Positions 31,101-45,400 of a DNA stretch of 64,000 nt are shown here, in pieces. Within the stretch, counting starts at the first letter, position 1. Each line of letters opens with the position of its first letter. The DNA lies in assembly GCA_948470475.1 (NCBI GenBank), contig OX419337.1, forward strand, positions 2,534,695-2,598,694, read 5' to 3'. This stretch comes from Galaxea fascicularis (lineage: Eukaryota; Cnidaria; Anthozoa; Scleractinia; Euphylliidae). Position numbers and translations under genes: made by a program. Under the pieces are notes generated by a model, which did no database searches, was not told the origin of the DNA, and saw nothing but the letters and a program-made list of their open reading frames with translations.

Positions 31101-33445
31101 GTTTTTGAAGTCTTGCAAATTTCCTTCATTGCTTAGTTTTATAACTTGTGCAATTTTGGAAATTTCAACTGAGTTCTGATTGGCTGAGACTTGGTTTGAT
31201 GCAAAATGAAACTTCAGTTTTATTTTGTCTCATTAATATTCATATTTTCGATTATCTGATCTCTTAATTATCCCGACTATTTGCTCCAGCTCCAACAAGT
31301 CTGGATAATCGAGATCCAACTTGTTACAAGGACCGGAATTATCGCGAAAGTTCGCGAAGGTCAATGTCACACAATGCGATTGTTTCAAGAATTTTCCAGA
31401 ACTATGATTCATAAGTTTCAAAATAGAGTTTATTGTAATAGCTATAAATAGTTACTTTTGGAAACTTCTAGATTCTCTTCGGAAAACTATATAAGCGACT
31501 CTCCACTCAGTTAGGTGGTGGTTGAGATTTGGGACTTCGTTCCCTGTTTGTGATTCGTAAGTGATATTGTGTGACAAGTGACAAAAGGTGACAAGTGACA
31601 ACTGAAGGGATTTTCCCCGTTTGTACGTGATTGAGGAGTGTGATACTGTGAGAGACGTCTTCAGGAGTTTTCGTCAAAGAGAAGGACCGTACTTTGCCTG
31701 TGGTCAGATAAGTGTAGAGAAGTACTGAGTTAAATATTGTGGAGAGATTGTACTAAGAGTAGTCGCTAGCTCGAGTTTAGTTGTCTCCCGTTGTTTACAG
31801 TTGAATAAATTGCGTTTCGCGGAAATAGCGAGGTTATTATCTTTCTGCCGGTAATTAGTTACCGTAACAAACTGTATTACGGACTATAAATAGATTTTCA
31901 AAGTCAAATTGAAAACTGTGAGGACAACAACACTGGCAACAACAAGAACAAATAATTAATATTATAATTATTATAATGTGCAGATCCAGGAAATATCCAC
32001 ATGTACCTCCCCCACAGAGGGTCAATGGAAATTCCAAAGGGGGAGGGGGTGGCAAAGGAAAAAGCTTTCAAAGAAAAGTATGGAGTTAAATTGAAATTTG
32101 TGTAGGGGTAGGGGAAGGAAGGGGGGGAGGCTGGTTGGGTGTCAACAAAAAAACCCTCCATGCAGCAGGTGTGCAGGGGTTTCAATAATTTTTCAAATAG
32201 CTGTCTGAGCTAGTCTAAGTAAGCGGCGACCTGATTATTTTTTTTAATCATTTTTGTAAAGTCTAGACAAAGTAGGTGCAGTGAGAGGTAAATTCTGACA
32301 AAGTATGTGGTGGTTTTTGCCTGTTGCCAGCTTCTAATAAAACCCCTGGGTATGGATATTTTCTTGAACCACACAATATTTATCACATCTGAAAATGTCA
32401 GTGCCATCGTCCTAGATTTGACACTAAATTATGGCTAAAGGCTGACTGTTGACTACTGTGATCCCTTCACTCTTAATTATTTCTTCCCCCAGCATTTGCT
32501 TGCCCCAAAAAATCCCAGATGACTTTTTGAAATTTGAACTGAAAAGTGAAGCACAGAAAAAGACCAGAAAATGTTTATACAGTCAATTAAAAAAATTAAG
32601 TCTACATGCTGATGTTATGGTCCACATTTTGTAATCAGGTTTACTTGCTGTCTGCTTTTTATAATGTAGGTGATGCAAATTCTTCATCATCAGGCAGTGT
32701 TGTTTTTGGATCCACATCAGGTGACACCCTGAGTACTTCAACAACTAGCACATCTGATAATCTCTTTGCACCGTCAATGCCAGGTCCTCAGATATCATCT
32801 TCATCATTTGCGATGCCTCAAGCTTCAACTCTGCCATTTGGGTCTGGGTTTCACAAAAGTACCACTTCAACAGATTTGGTTTCCTCTGCAGCTAGTACAA
32901 GCACTGGTTCCCCTTTGAAGCATGGGGATTCTGCCAAACAACCATCATCTGCAACTTTGACATTTGGCAGTTTTCCCGTCTTTAATTCCTCTGCAAGTTC
33001 TTCCAAGGATGTTTCTTTAGGCAGTGGGTTTGGTGATGTTAACACAACTAAGCCAGTTTTAACCTTTGGAGTGACAGGACAGCCATCTGAAGCAAGATCA
33101 AACAATTTATCTTCCCCATCAAAGCCTCTTTTCCCAATAATGTCACAGTCTGCTTCTGTATTTAAGACTACAAAAGCAATCAAACCCCAGCCAGCTGGAA
33201 TGTTTGGTCAGTCATTACACAGTGCATCACAAGGCCACCAAGCAAAGGAAAATAAAGAAAAGATTACAGACAAGAAAATTAAGACCATATCAACTGCTGA
33301 CCTGACGGCATTAGTCATTAAGGAAATACCTGAAATGTGCAATAAAAACGCATGGTTGAAGAGATTCTATTCTCGGTTTGGGGAGGTGACCAAAGTCATT
33401 TGCGCAGCTAATAAGAGCTGTGCAACAGTAATATTCAAGACACAC
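28135..33445 (+). CDS. MCM3AP: MCM3AP exons 1-4: FG-repeat nucleoporin-like N-terminus
   Basis: Exons 28135-28161, 29562-29658, 30656-30928, 32670-33445 (residues 1-391). After a basic start ([15 protein letters not shown]) the chain is rich in Ser, Thr and Pro, with scattered FG dipeptides in contexts like [32 protein letters not shown] and GMFGQS, the feature by which GANP docks at nuclear pores. The end of exon 4 begins the RRM-like fold ([20 protein letters not shown], then [10 protein letters not shown]). Exon 3 and exon 4 boundaries are strong. Exon 1 has only nine codons and is placed by phase, a GTAAGG donor and the upstream stop. Intron 3 holds a solo LTR. Confidence 0.85.
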
Positions 33446-36400
33446 GTAAGTAGAAGATCATGTTATTTGACTGTAAAATGTATGTATGTTTTTATTTGTT
33501 TTAAATTATTGATACTGCACCTTTTCAAAGTGCTGATAGCTATAAGGTATAAACTAGAATTAATCATAGATTAATTTTATAGTGTATGTGACTTGCATAC
33601 ACATAAATTATTCCCAGAGAGGCTCGTCTTCATTTGGATTCAGATGAGTAAGAGATCAAGGTGAAGTGCTCCAGATACATAGGATACATGTAGATGTCCC
33701 AACATGGCAGCCAAAATGTGAACTTGAATGGCATTGACCGATACTTGCATGACATTAGTGTGATGCATTATCCTTTGTTGAATGCAATGACACAAATGCT
33801 GAAAATTTGGCTTGGATGGAAATGTGCAGTCGCAATTTAGGATTTTCTCTATAGACTTCATAAGATTAAAGTTCCTGCATGCACGAATACGTGTAGATTA
33901 CAGGTTACAATTCAGTCTATGAGGACAATCTGGTAATTGCACCGTATTACCGGTGAGTTGGAGACTTTTTTGAACATCAGTTGGAATCACTGTCCTTATC
34001 ATCAGTAATACTGATGAAAATGGCAACGATGATCGTGATGTTGTTCAGGGTGCGACGAAAGTGCCGTCCGATAGCCCGGAGCTAGTGGAATAACTTGTCG
34101 GGCTAGCGTTTTCTTATCGCAGCTTGCCGGACAGGCAAGCACCACCATTGGTTCCTCTTTTATACACAATTTAATTTTGGGCTAGTAATCTCAAGTAACA
34201 GCTTGCCTGAAGGGCAACCTTATCTTTTCATTTTTGTCTCACCCTGGTTGTTGTTGTTGTTGGTGGTGGTGGTGGTGGTGATGGTGATTGTGATGGTGAT
34301 GGCGCTGATGGTGGTGGTGATGATGTTGATGATGGTGACGACAATGATGATGATGATGATGGTGGTGATGAGTATGATGATCGTGATGTTGGTGATGGTG
34401 GTGATGATGAGGATGATAATAATTATAATTTATGCATGTAATTATTATGTCTTAGGAAGCTGCAGAAGCTGCAAAGAAAAAAGGAAGGATACTTAGAGCT
34501 GGTTTGCCTCCTGTGGAGATTTTCTGGAAACAGCAAGGAAGGCGCAAAAGTGCAACATCAGGTACTTACTGCCAGCAGATACGATCATTCACCTCAATTC
34601 TTTTCAGCTGATAACAGCTGCTTCAAATACATCACTTATTCTAATGCTCTGTTTTAATACCCTCAGGGGCATTGATTAGTACAGCAGATGTAGGCAACAT
34701 GGTTGTCTTCAGTCAGCAATTCAGTAGTTTTATAATTATAGGATTTTATGCCCCCATCTTTTTTTCCAACATTGTTAAACATTAAATACCTGTATTTATT
34801 TTTCAGATAGTGATCAACAAAGTCCAGATTCCAACAGAGCAGTGGTTAGAAGTCCTGACAAAAGTCGGAAGGTGTTACACCGGGTAAATTTTTCCTCTTA
34901 TAAAAATGTTCAGGGTTCAAACTTTGGAAACCTCAGAAATCAATGGCACAATCTTGTAGTATGTAAAACTATTATTTACATCATTGTAGAAGACAATATT
35001 TTGTTGAGGTCTCATTGCTACCAGTGGATTTTAACTTGCACCTTTGTGGCTTTTTTTGGCATCAGTCCAGAGAATCTGTTACATAATTTGAATGTTCACT
35101 TCTCATTTAATCATATTTAATGTCAGTCTACCGTAATAGGGAAACTGGAATGTTGTTGTTTAGAGTTCAACATTACAGTATATCCTTTACCACAATAACC
35201 ATTGCACCAATCATTATTTGTAATTAAAGATAAGTAAGATCTCAGGCATTCTTTTTACAGATCAAAATTATAATTTCAGAGATGTTAGAACAATTTTAAT
35301 GATTTTACAAATATGCTGTATTCAGTCGCCATTGGATTAAAGTGGTGGAGCTGTGAAAATTTTAAGAAGCTGTGAATATTTTAAGAAGAAGGAGAATCTT
35401 GGAAATTAGATGGCACTCAGGGTTGTAACAACACCGTTTCTTTCTCCTACATTTTCTCTTTTACCAGCGTAACATAGCTGTTGAAACTGGGAAAGTAACT
35501 CGTGATATTGCCGGTTGCTGGCGCATTTTGACAACGTTGTATTTGCCTGCAGCTCGTAGCCTACTTCCTTGTTCTTACCATGTTTTAATGTCAACCATGT
35601 GTTATCAGTGTACACATGCACAGTGCCAAATGGAATCTGTGTTAAATTTTCAAATAACACAGTTACTTTGGTGACACATTAATCATAAAACTTTCTTTCC
35701 ATAGGCTATGCCCACTGATGAACAGGGTACAAAAGGCAACAGAAGTTCAGGAACTGTCCTGAGAGACATTCAAGATTGTATGTTAACTTACTGTTAATTG
35801 AACTTCTCAGTGCATTAAACCCTTCAAAATTTTAATGCTCTGTAATCCTAGTGAAGTCTTGATCTTAGGTATTTGAATGTACTCTGATATGTATGTTTTT
35901 ACACTGCAAGTGCTTTTAGTCCTTTACTTTATTGTGTACTTGAACATCGTTTATTTTTCATAATTTCACTTTCACATTATGTTTTATGCATTTATCTCTC
36001 TAATCCAATATAATTTATAGTCAAATATATTCAAGTCGCAATGATGATGATGATGATGATGATAGTTGCAAATTTAATCTCTCTCTGTTTGATCTGTAAC
36101 TGTAGATCTGCAGACTCTGGCATCAAGTGAAACTGCTGGTGAGAAACTTCAAGTTCTGGAGGGAATAGACAAGAAACTTAGACAAGGTGTGGATGTTACT
36201 GTTCAGTAGTACAAAAGTGGTAAAATGTAATATTATTACAAACCATTTGAGTATATGGAGAAGTTCCTGGCTGTTCTTTTTGGTGGAACATTGTGGAATC
36301 CTTAAAATTGGTTCAGAAATTCAGGTTGCAACAAAACTAGAGCGACAGGTACCTTGCAAGAGTGTTGCCTGAAACATCTGTTATATGGAGTGAAACATTC

Positions 36401-39400
36401 TCAGTGCCAGCGTAGGCAATTGAAAGGTCTTTTCAGATTTGCGCAAAATGCCTGAATTTTGAAAACTAGCAGAGAGAGAGAAAAAAAAAACATGGAACAC
36501 CATCTGTTGACTAAAGCCACATGCAAAATATCTGACTAGACAGTACAGGCAAATCTGAAAAATTGAACCAAGTCACGCTTCTCCGTTACTTACACTTTAT
36601 CCAAGTCACCAATCCATTTATCAAGTCATTTACAGTTTATGATAGTTTATGATTTTATGATAGCTTTCCATAAACTCTTCAATGGACCTCTTTGAATTCC
36701 CAAGAAGTATTGATTTACAAGTGTGACACCTTATGTTTCAGTGTTTAAGAGGTCCTCAGATATCAGTTCTGCAAAGGCTGTCGCTGGAACATGCAAAGAC
36801 ATGTGTCCAGAGAAGGTAAGGAGGAATCCATCACATTAACTTAACATTCGTTCGGAAAAAGGGAGGCAGATCAAGATGGGCATTTTACAATAATTATTAC
36901 ATTTACCAGAATTCACATGTAGCAGCGTGTGTGACAGTTAGTCCCTTCTTTCTTGGCCTACCCTTGGAACACCTGTCACGCAAGTCACTACACTGTATTT
37001 AGATACAAAATGGTTAGACTTTCTAGTCTTCTCGGATAAGGACGATAAAGCGTAGGCCCCGTCTCACAACTCTTCATAATTGATTCTGTGGTAAAAGAAA
37101 CCACACACTGTTCGAATAGAGAAGGGGACGTACCTCTAGTTCGCCGTGTGGTGGTCTATCTCATCCGTTGGTAAAATGCTCGGAGATATTAGCTGCGTAA
37201 GCTACTCTAAAATCTGAGGGTAAATAATGTAATGTAATGTAATGTAATGTAAAAAAGGTGAAAAACTCTCACATGCAGAGTATAAAAGGACTATGCCAAT
37301 ACGTGAACAGCAAATACTGTCTGCAGCAGCCCAGCAGAGTGCGCATAAAAAGATGCTACCTAAGGATTTGGTTTATGCTGAAATAATAAACAACCTTTAC
37401 AGTGTTGTGATATCAGAGGATGTACACACTTAACACTTAATGACTGGTCCCGAGGGGAACAGTGAATTTTGTTTCCCGAGAATCTCAATTTCTCCGAGAC
37501 GAATTCGAGGGAAACAATTCAAACATTGAGATTTTTATTGATCAGGCTATGATCAATAAACGTTCACATAATTATAGGAAATAAATCTTGGCTGCCTCTC
37601 TGTTCATTAAACAGGGACCATGTGGGAGATGAGATTGACCGCCATGAAAAGAGCTTTCACGGGATGATAGTTGTCGGCTAAAGCCGGCGGACTTCGCAGA
37701 AAATCATCCAAGTCTGACGGAATAAGTCTTTTGAATTAAACTGAGTTTGATGCGTTTTAACCATTTTTACAGTTGAAGAAGCGGGAGCAGCCGCTCGCAC
37801 TTTTAAAATTGCTCCGCGGTCCCTGTATATACTGATCTACGGCAGGTTGACTCATAAGATAGTCTCCTTCGCAGCCGTTGTGTGGGTAACGGCTTTATTC
37901 TGTGTATCTTCTTTTTCAGGAGAGGTACATGAGGGAATACCAAAGAAGGTTGAGCGTATTTGAGTCTATTCCAGGGACAGGCAGTATTGTAAGTGCCTGG
38001 TAACAACAGTAGTGGTGAAATTTGCCTTAAGGGTGCTGAAGAGTTGTCGCTGTTATCAAAATAATAGCATTTCATTGCGCGCATTGAAACTTTTCAATGC
38101 CAGCTATTGTGTTACTGAGATTTTACTGTTGTTGTCGGTACGTATGGAATGGTTGGAAGTCCATTTTATGTCTCAATTTGCACCCTTCATTGTGGAGTGA
38201 CGAGAAGCCAGGAAATGAAAACTGAGAACATGTAGATTGTTTTTATTCCTAGATTAAAACGCAGAGAGTTAAAATTATGAGTTTCTTTCGGATAGAAACT
38301 GACTTATCACCTGGCTTATCACTTGACTATATCTGATCCAATGATTGTCCGCAGAACTCAGCTGGTTGGCTATAACTGGTTTAACTGGTTTGCTTATCTT
38401 GTAGGATGAAAATCCTCAAGTGGATCATTGTCGTGCAATTAAAGAGTATGATAGATCAGCCGCAGATAAGGTTTGTCTCAGGTCTAGTGTTGTAAATCTT
38501 TGCTCTCCCTTGTTGTTATTTTATTTTTCTACAGTGTTGTTGGATTTTTCTGTTGTTTGACTTTTATTTACTGGAACGTTAAAGTTCACCAGTTTTGTCA
38601 TTTTCCTATTCAAATCTTACATTATGTTCTGTCTCGGATTTTGAATATCCTGTGAAGTTAGTTGACTTCTCTGAAAACTGCTGTCGGCTGAAACAGTCTT
38701 CGATTTGTTGACTACATTTGTTGAGATTTTACTCTGATGCAAAGTGATAAAGATACTACAAAATAATTACTTGAGTAAATTGCTGGAAGTTGACGATGGC
38801 TGAAATGAAATGAATTTTCCAGGAGGAGCCTCTCCCTCACGAGCTACGTCCGATACCAGTTCTGAAAATGACAATGGATTATCTAGCAACCAACATTATG
38901 GATCTTGTGGAGGGCAGAGAAGGTGAATGGTTTGATTTCGTGTGGAACAGAACCAGAGGAATCAGAAAGGTAAACCACGAAAAATACGTTGTTTAAGTAT
39001 TTATTACACCCATTTTGAAATTCATAAAATCTGATTGGCTCCCAGCAGTGCAATTTATTCCCAAATTGCACCACTTTTTTGCTCTAAATTACATCCTTTT
39101 TTTAAGCCGATCAAAGTTCAAAGCTGGTTAACTTAGCTCAAGTACCATTGTGAATCAGTTACATTTCCTCGAAGAACATGAGCTGCTGATGAAGTCAATC
39201 TCAGAAGCTTGAATTTTATAGAAAGTCTCAATTCAGGCATGCTCTCTTATATTTTTATCGGTTTTTAATTTTTTGAGCTCGTAAAAGCCATTTTAGCGAT
39301 TTTCTTAGAGCGGTTCCAAGTCGTGTGCAAAATGTTGAAGAGTTCGACTTGGGAAAGCTAGTTCAAAAAGCTCGCCGTAGTCACCCTTTTAAAATTTGTC

Positions 39401-42397
39401 GGTTTTAAAACAAGCATACGATATTTGTGTTAAAAACATCAGATATTTCTATGAGGTTAGTGATTAGCTGATAGTTACTCGGTGGAACACTGATATTGTG
39501 AGCGAAGGCCGATATCTCAGTAGCTTCTGTTTGGATTATCATGATCAGAATTTAGGAACGGATCCTCGTAATAGATCGTTTTCACATGATGTCACGGCGG
39601 CCATGTTGAACTCTATTTTTATGCAGATACTGTCTTTTGTTTAATTGAACCAATGTGGCCGCTGGTCACGTGACTGAAAAGGATCTATAATTATTTATTT
39701 TAACCAGCATAATTTATGTCTTTTCAGGATATCACCCAACAGCACCTGTGTGACCCTGACTGTGTTGATCTGGTGGAGAAAACAGCAAGGTTACTATAAT
39801 TTAAGCTTGTAAGGGAGGTGGGGGGGGGGGGGTTTGTGGGGTGTCGCATTGTCGCTTGTTTGCAAATCTGTCTGTCGCCTGTTTGGTTGAGACAAATGTC
39901 ACTGTCGGAAAGAAAGCAAAGAGGAATTAAAAGTGACTGAATTGCCCCTGTCGCAAACTGTCGCGTTTTCTCTGCCAATTTCTGTCGGTTGTCGCTGTTT
40001 GGAATAAAATTGCCGCCTGTTTTCTGAGTCACATCGCTTGTCGCTTCTACGCTTTCGACACACTTTGCAAGAAACGGTAAGTCCATGTAAAATGGGTGAA
40101 TGACGATACTTTCCCCGAAATATCTTGTTTTTGAAGGAAAGATAATTGGGATCTATGGAGCATATTCATTTTCTTGAGAACTTCGGAATTACCGCTAATC
40201 GTTCGGAACGTTTCCGAAATCTTCGACCGTCTTCGTACGTCTTCGGTAATATTCGGATATGGTCGTGTCGTCATCAAAAATCCTGGAACTCCCAGAAACA
40301 AAATCCAACTCCTTTGAGTCAGAAAAAGTTGGCAGGTACACTGTATGTTCCCTCATCCCCATTTCAAATGCCAGCGTTTAAAACTGAGTTCTTGCCTTTT
40401 TCCGTGTGTAGGTTCCACATTATTTGTGCTCATTTGTTGTGCGAGGCGGACATGAACTCCTTTGATGCCAAGATCAACACTGAGAACTTGACGAAATGCT
40501 TGCAGACTTTGAAACAGTTTTATGGAGACCTTTATAAGGACAAGGTAGTTTTTGATTGTTGAATGAATGGGTAGATAATCGATAGAACAATAGCGTAGCT
40601 GTAATATGTTCATATAATAATAACAACTTTATTTAAGTCTCAAATCGTCCTAGCCGAGCACGGGTGCTCTACTAATTGGGGAGACTGTAAATCAAATAAA
40701 CTCTAAATCAAATCAAATCAAATGTTGGTCTTTGAGGAGAGGGGAAAACCGGAGTAGCCGGAGAAAAACCTCTCGGAGCAGAGTAGACAACCAACAAACT
40801 CAGCCCACTTATGACGCCGAGTGCGGGAATCGAACCTCGGACACATCGGTGGAAGGCGAGCGCTCTCACCGCTGCGCCAACCCTGCTCTCCAAAAGGCAA
40901 AGAACTTGGGCGGTTTCCAGTGGAGTGTCGAAAGTAATATTCGCGTTTACTTTGGCTTTAACTTAGTTTACTTCGCTCTGTGATTGGTTGGCAAAACTGG
41001 CACCACTTTTTCAGCCAAAGAGAAGCTAAACAAAAGCCAAAACCAATTGCGAGTTACACGGGCGCATTTTCCCTCGCTTAGCGCCGGTTGCATGTAATTA
41101 CTTTAATTCTGATTGGTTTACTGAGCTGTCTGCGTCTGTTGTGATTGGTCAGAGAAATTGCTTTGGTTCTAGGTTTACAACGATCGAGTTGAAAACCTCT
41201 CTTATGATTTTGATGCTCAACTTACCTTGAAGGAAGCTTGCATGCTGGCATCAATTTTCTCTTATGCCACATTCCCATGCCATGCCAAAGTACAGCCGAG
41301 ACCAGAGGTTTTTTTCTCTCGCCGCTTCGCGACTCGCTATCGCGGCTTCGCCGCTCAAATCCGCCCCCAAAGAGAAAAAAAATCCTCTGGCACCCAGGTA
41401 AGTGGAAGTATTATATTACAAGAAAAATGTGAAGCTTGTGAGGTGTGACTCGGTGTAACAAGAATGCCTCACACCCCACAAGCTTCACATTTTCATTCCT
41501 TGTTCAGTTTATTGACGTAGGAACTTGAGCTCGGGTATTAGCTATGCCAGGCTGATGAGGCCAAACAGGGGCGAAACAGCTAACCATGACTGCCAATGCT
41601 CAGGCTCAAACTTTATTTGGTACATTAAAGGGGTAATACCCCGCTACCATGTGACCGTAGTGCCCTATGTGTGGTTTTCAGCTTACCCAGACAATATTAT
41701 TTTGTGAGGTATTCTTGTATTTAGTAGGCCCTGTTTTAATTGAAGACTTCTGATGATTAAAAATTTTATTTACAGGGTGTAACATGCCCGCAGGAAGCAG
41801 AGTTTCGCGCTTACGACATTTTGTTGAACTTGAATGAAGGAGACACTCTAAGGTAACCTAGGGCATAGCTTATGCTGTTAGCGAAGTAGTTACTTGTGTT
41901 TTTAATTTTTGTTGGTTTCAAATTGTAGCGGGGCTGTTAATTGACAATCACGTTTACCGCAATCGTCAGCAAGGTATACTTCTCTCCTTGAACGGGAACT
42001 TGTGAGTTTTATGTTTAAGAAGGTCGCTTATATTTTTTTTTGTTTTCAGAGAGGCAATGACGTTTAGAGATGAAGTTCAAAAGTCTGCTGAAGTGCGATT
42101 TGCCATGGATGTGTTCCATGCTTTGAACAGTAACAATTTTGTCAGATTCTTTCGTCTTCTGAGGTACATCTATTACTTGTCTTACAAATGTAACTTGTTA
42201 CTCAGTTGATGACTTTGAATGTGTTTACGTGCAGTGTCTTTCTTCGTTATTGTAACAAGTTTTAAATGTGATCAAATGAAGAATGATCGTCGCAGTTGTG
42301 ATCGCAATTTTTTGCAATTGCGTAAAGAAGCCTGAAAAAAATTCAGGGCTTTAACGGGGCTTGAACCCGTGACCTCGCGATTCCGGTGCGATGCTCT

Positions 42398-42432
<35 letters not shown>

Positions 42433-45400
42433 AGGTCAATTTTGGGTTCATATGTTCCCGTGAAAGATATGTAAGTGAATGATGCATATGAAAGAAATCA
42501 TATGTGAACTGCGGATATGAAATCAAATGAAGAATGATCGTCGCAGTCGAATGATCGCAATTTTTGCAATTGCGTAAAGAAGCCTGAAAACAACTGTGAC
42601 GATCATTCTTCACTTGATTTCATATCCGCAGTTCACATATGATTTCTTTCATATGCATTATTCACTTTAAATTTGATGTCAACCATTTAAACCATAGGAG
42701 CGACCAATGTCTAGTTCACGCCTTGTATTAATACTGCTCAATCAAACAAAGGTTACGAGAAAAAAGGAAGTGATAAGCAAGTAACAAAAGTCTTGATTGT
42801 TTAACTAATTCTCCTGATGTTTACCATAGGAAATGTGCGAAGAACGGTGATATTAGTGTTTAAAAGCAATTTATGCTAATTGTGGGAATTTTGTCGGGTT
42901 TGAATGATGATAATTGGACTAGGAAGTGCAAAATAAGGTGGAAGATGTAATTATTCTCTATTTTCACACGCATAGTCGGAGAACTGGGATTTTTTTTTTC
43001 CCGAATAAGCGTTTGTCTTTTTAGAATAAACCCCAAGATCAAAATTTAAATTCTCACTTGTTGCCCCTAGCGACACATTCCCTATTTCTATTTCCTAGAA
43101 ATTCATCTTGTGTGATCATGTCCTTAATTCTCCTGACCTCTTTGTTTTACAAAGCGTTAATATAACAAGGAGAAATTTGATGCTGATCAGTTCTTTTTCT
43201 TTTATTCGGTTAGAAATGCTAAGTACCTCAGTGCATGTTTGCTGCACCGTTACTTTACTCAGGTATGTCCTTCATTTAGATTTGTTTTCCATATTTTTCA
43301 GTCAAACGTTTTTCTTATCGCGTTCTTTTGGACAATATATATCTGGCGATCAAGCTGTGATCATCCATCTTTACATGATGTGAACTCGCACGGCCTGTGG
43401 ATTGCACTTTGTAAAGGGTTTAACGCCACTCGCTCGGTGAAGCTATCTGAATCCTCTTCTAATACCTACGAATTTAGTTTACTATTAAAAAGGGCAATTG
43501 TACCTCTCCTCGCTAGATTAATCTGCGAGTGTCTTTAATTTCTTTTGAATTTGTTTTACCATTTTGAAATAAGTCATCGGAGAAATAGCCCAGGCTTGTA
43601 AAAAATGTACTTCTTTCGCGGACTGGAAAACCACGTAACGTTCGAATTACTTTTGTCCTTTCCGTCAAGTGTTTACACTTCATCTTCGTGATAACCGATT
43701 TCTGTATTGTGAAATTCGGAAATCGGCTGTCAAGGTCTGAAACCCCACGGAAACGCTTGCCACGCAGGCTGCGTACTCTTCATCTGTGGGCAAAAGAGGT
43801 TTTGAATAACTCGTTGACTTGATAGGACCGAGATTTAAAGACAAACCCTCTTAAACAAGAGCTTGCTTTGGAATGGCATTAGAGGGAATGTCATCGATTA
43901 AGTGTAAAAGCCGCTTAGCGTATTTCTCACAGGTTCGTAGCAGAGCAATCCAGACATTGAGTCACTCCCTCAGTCTACAGAACAGGACCACACCCTTCCA
44001 GCTCAAAGAACTGGTCGACATCTTGGCTTTTGAGGACGAATCCGAGGTACTTTGAATTGACTTTTGTGATTCTTTTTCGCTACTTTTCTGCCATTAGGTT
44101 TTCTAGTGTCTTATCCCAAAGAGCTTCGAACTTCTTCTTTTCTCTACACGGCAGTAGCCGGGAGTGATTGGTGCCCCAATTAATGTTTCTTTCTCTGATA
44201 CAGTTTTAAGAGTTTCATTACTGAGTCCTTATACAGAATATCGTGCAGGGAGAATTGGTCATTTGGGCTTGAAAATTTTTCGGAGGTTTTAAGTAAAAGG
44301 CACGCCAATACCTAAAGCACAGTTGTTATTCTCCGGCTTTTCCTCGTCCCCTCTTAATCACTACGCAAAGTTTCTCCAAACCACCACCACCAGTATCATT
44401 TTCGCCGAGTCCTCTTTTTAATGCCCCCAACTCTGAACGTTTTTAGAGTGGTATTCCTGTTGAAATGAAGAATTCAAGCTGTAGTTTTAAGTGAATTGGA
44501 GAAAATACTAAAGGCACTTCCTACGTTAAGTTTGAACCATACACTGTACGTTACCTGTGCTTCAAACATTTACTCCAATGAAGAGAGTTTTAGTATATAT
44601 AGCCTTTTCTCTTGTTTTGTGTTTTCCACCACAGGCTGAAGAATTTTGCACCTATCACGGCTTGAGCGTCAAAGGTGGCTGTGTTAATTTTGCACGGTCC
44701 TCGTTTATTGAACCTGAGACCAGATTTCCGATGAAACGAGCCCTCAAACTGATTGAGTCCAAACGGAACTACTCTATTGGGGAGGTGAGTCCCAGTTTGT
44801 CTAAAGTTGACCCAACCCTGGGGAGAACTATGTCTTGCTTCGTGTGGAGAGTTTTTCGTTGGGTGTGGAAAGTCGTTCGCCTTTCCTTCAGTCTCCATGC
44901 TCAACCGGGACTTGTTTTCACGAATTTTGATATCAGGTAGTTATTGCTCAGTGCACCACACTGCTTAGGCTTACGATCCTTCTTTATGAGGCGAAATGTA
45001 CTCTTAACTCGCTGTGACAGTTAAGTATAAATTTAACCTTTCTGAATGTAGGTTTTCTAACATTAGAATGTGCAAAGATAGAACACTCAAATTGTGAACA
45101 CGATATTGAGCTTGTTGTCTAGTTGTTTGTTCTGTTTATTTTAAGCTTGCTAGAGCTGTTTCGCAAACATAACTGAGTTCACCAACCTCGAGCTTTTCAA
45201 ACCGTGCTCACATGCTTCAAATCCGCAGAACAAACACGTTTCCCCAAAGTCAACGATATATTTATTCTTTTATCGCTCTCTTGTTCCATTTAAACCCGTT
45301 CAAAAATCCTTATACTTCCGTCGCACTCAGCCGATACATCCATTGAAGAGCACAATCCACCACACCCGTACCACACACATTAATTGTTTGCGTTTTTAGC

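Noticed and set aside
34203..34496. Val/Met-rich frame in intron 4 as a coding exon
   Set aside because: It is a GGT/GAT microsatellite; the real exon 5 starts at 34456 in another frame after a clear acceptor.
35406..35660. 84-codon minus-strand frame in intron 6 as a gene
   Set aside because: No recognisable domain, no splice context; likely repeat-derived or chance.
40708..40983. Frames over 40.7-41.0 kb as small proteins
   Set aside because: They translate the tRNA-like head and body of a SINE.
42347..42417. Functional tRNA gene
   Set aside because: Mismatched acceptor and anticodon stems, no U33, and fusion to a SINE body.
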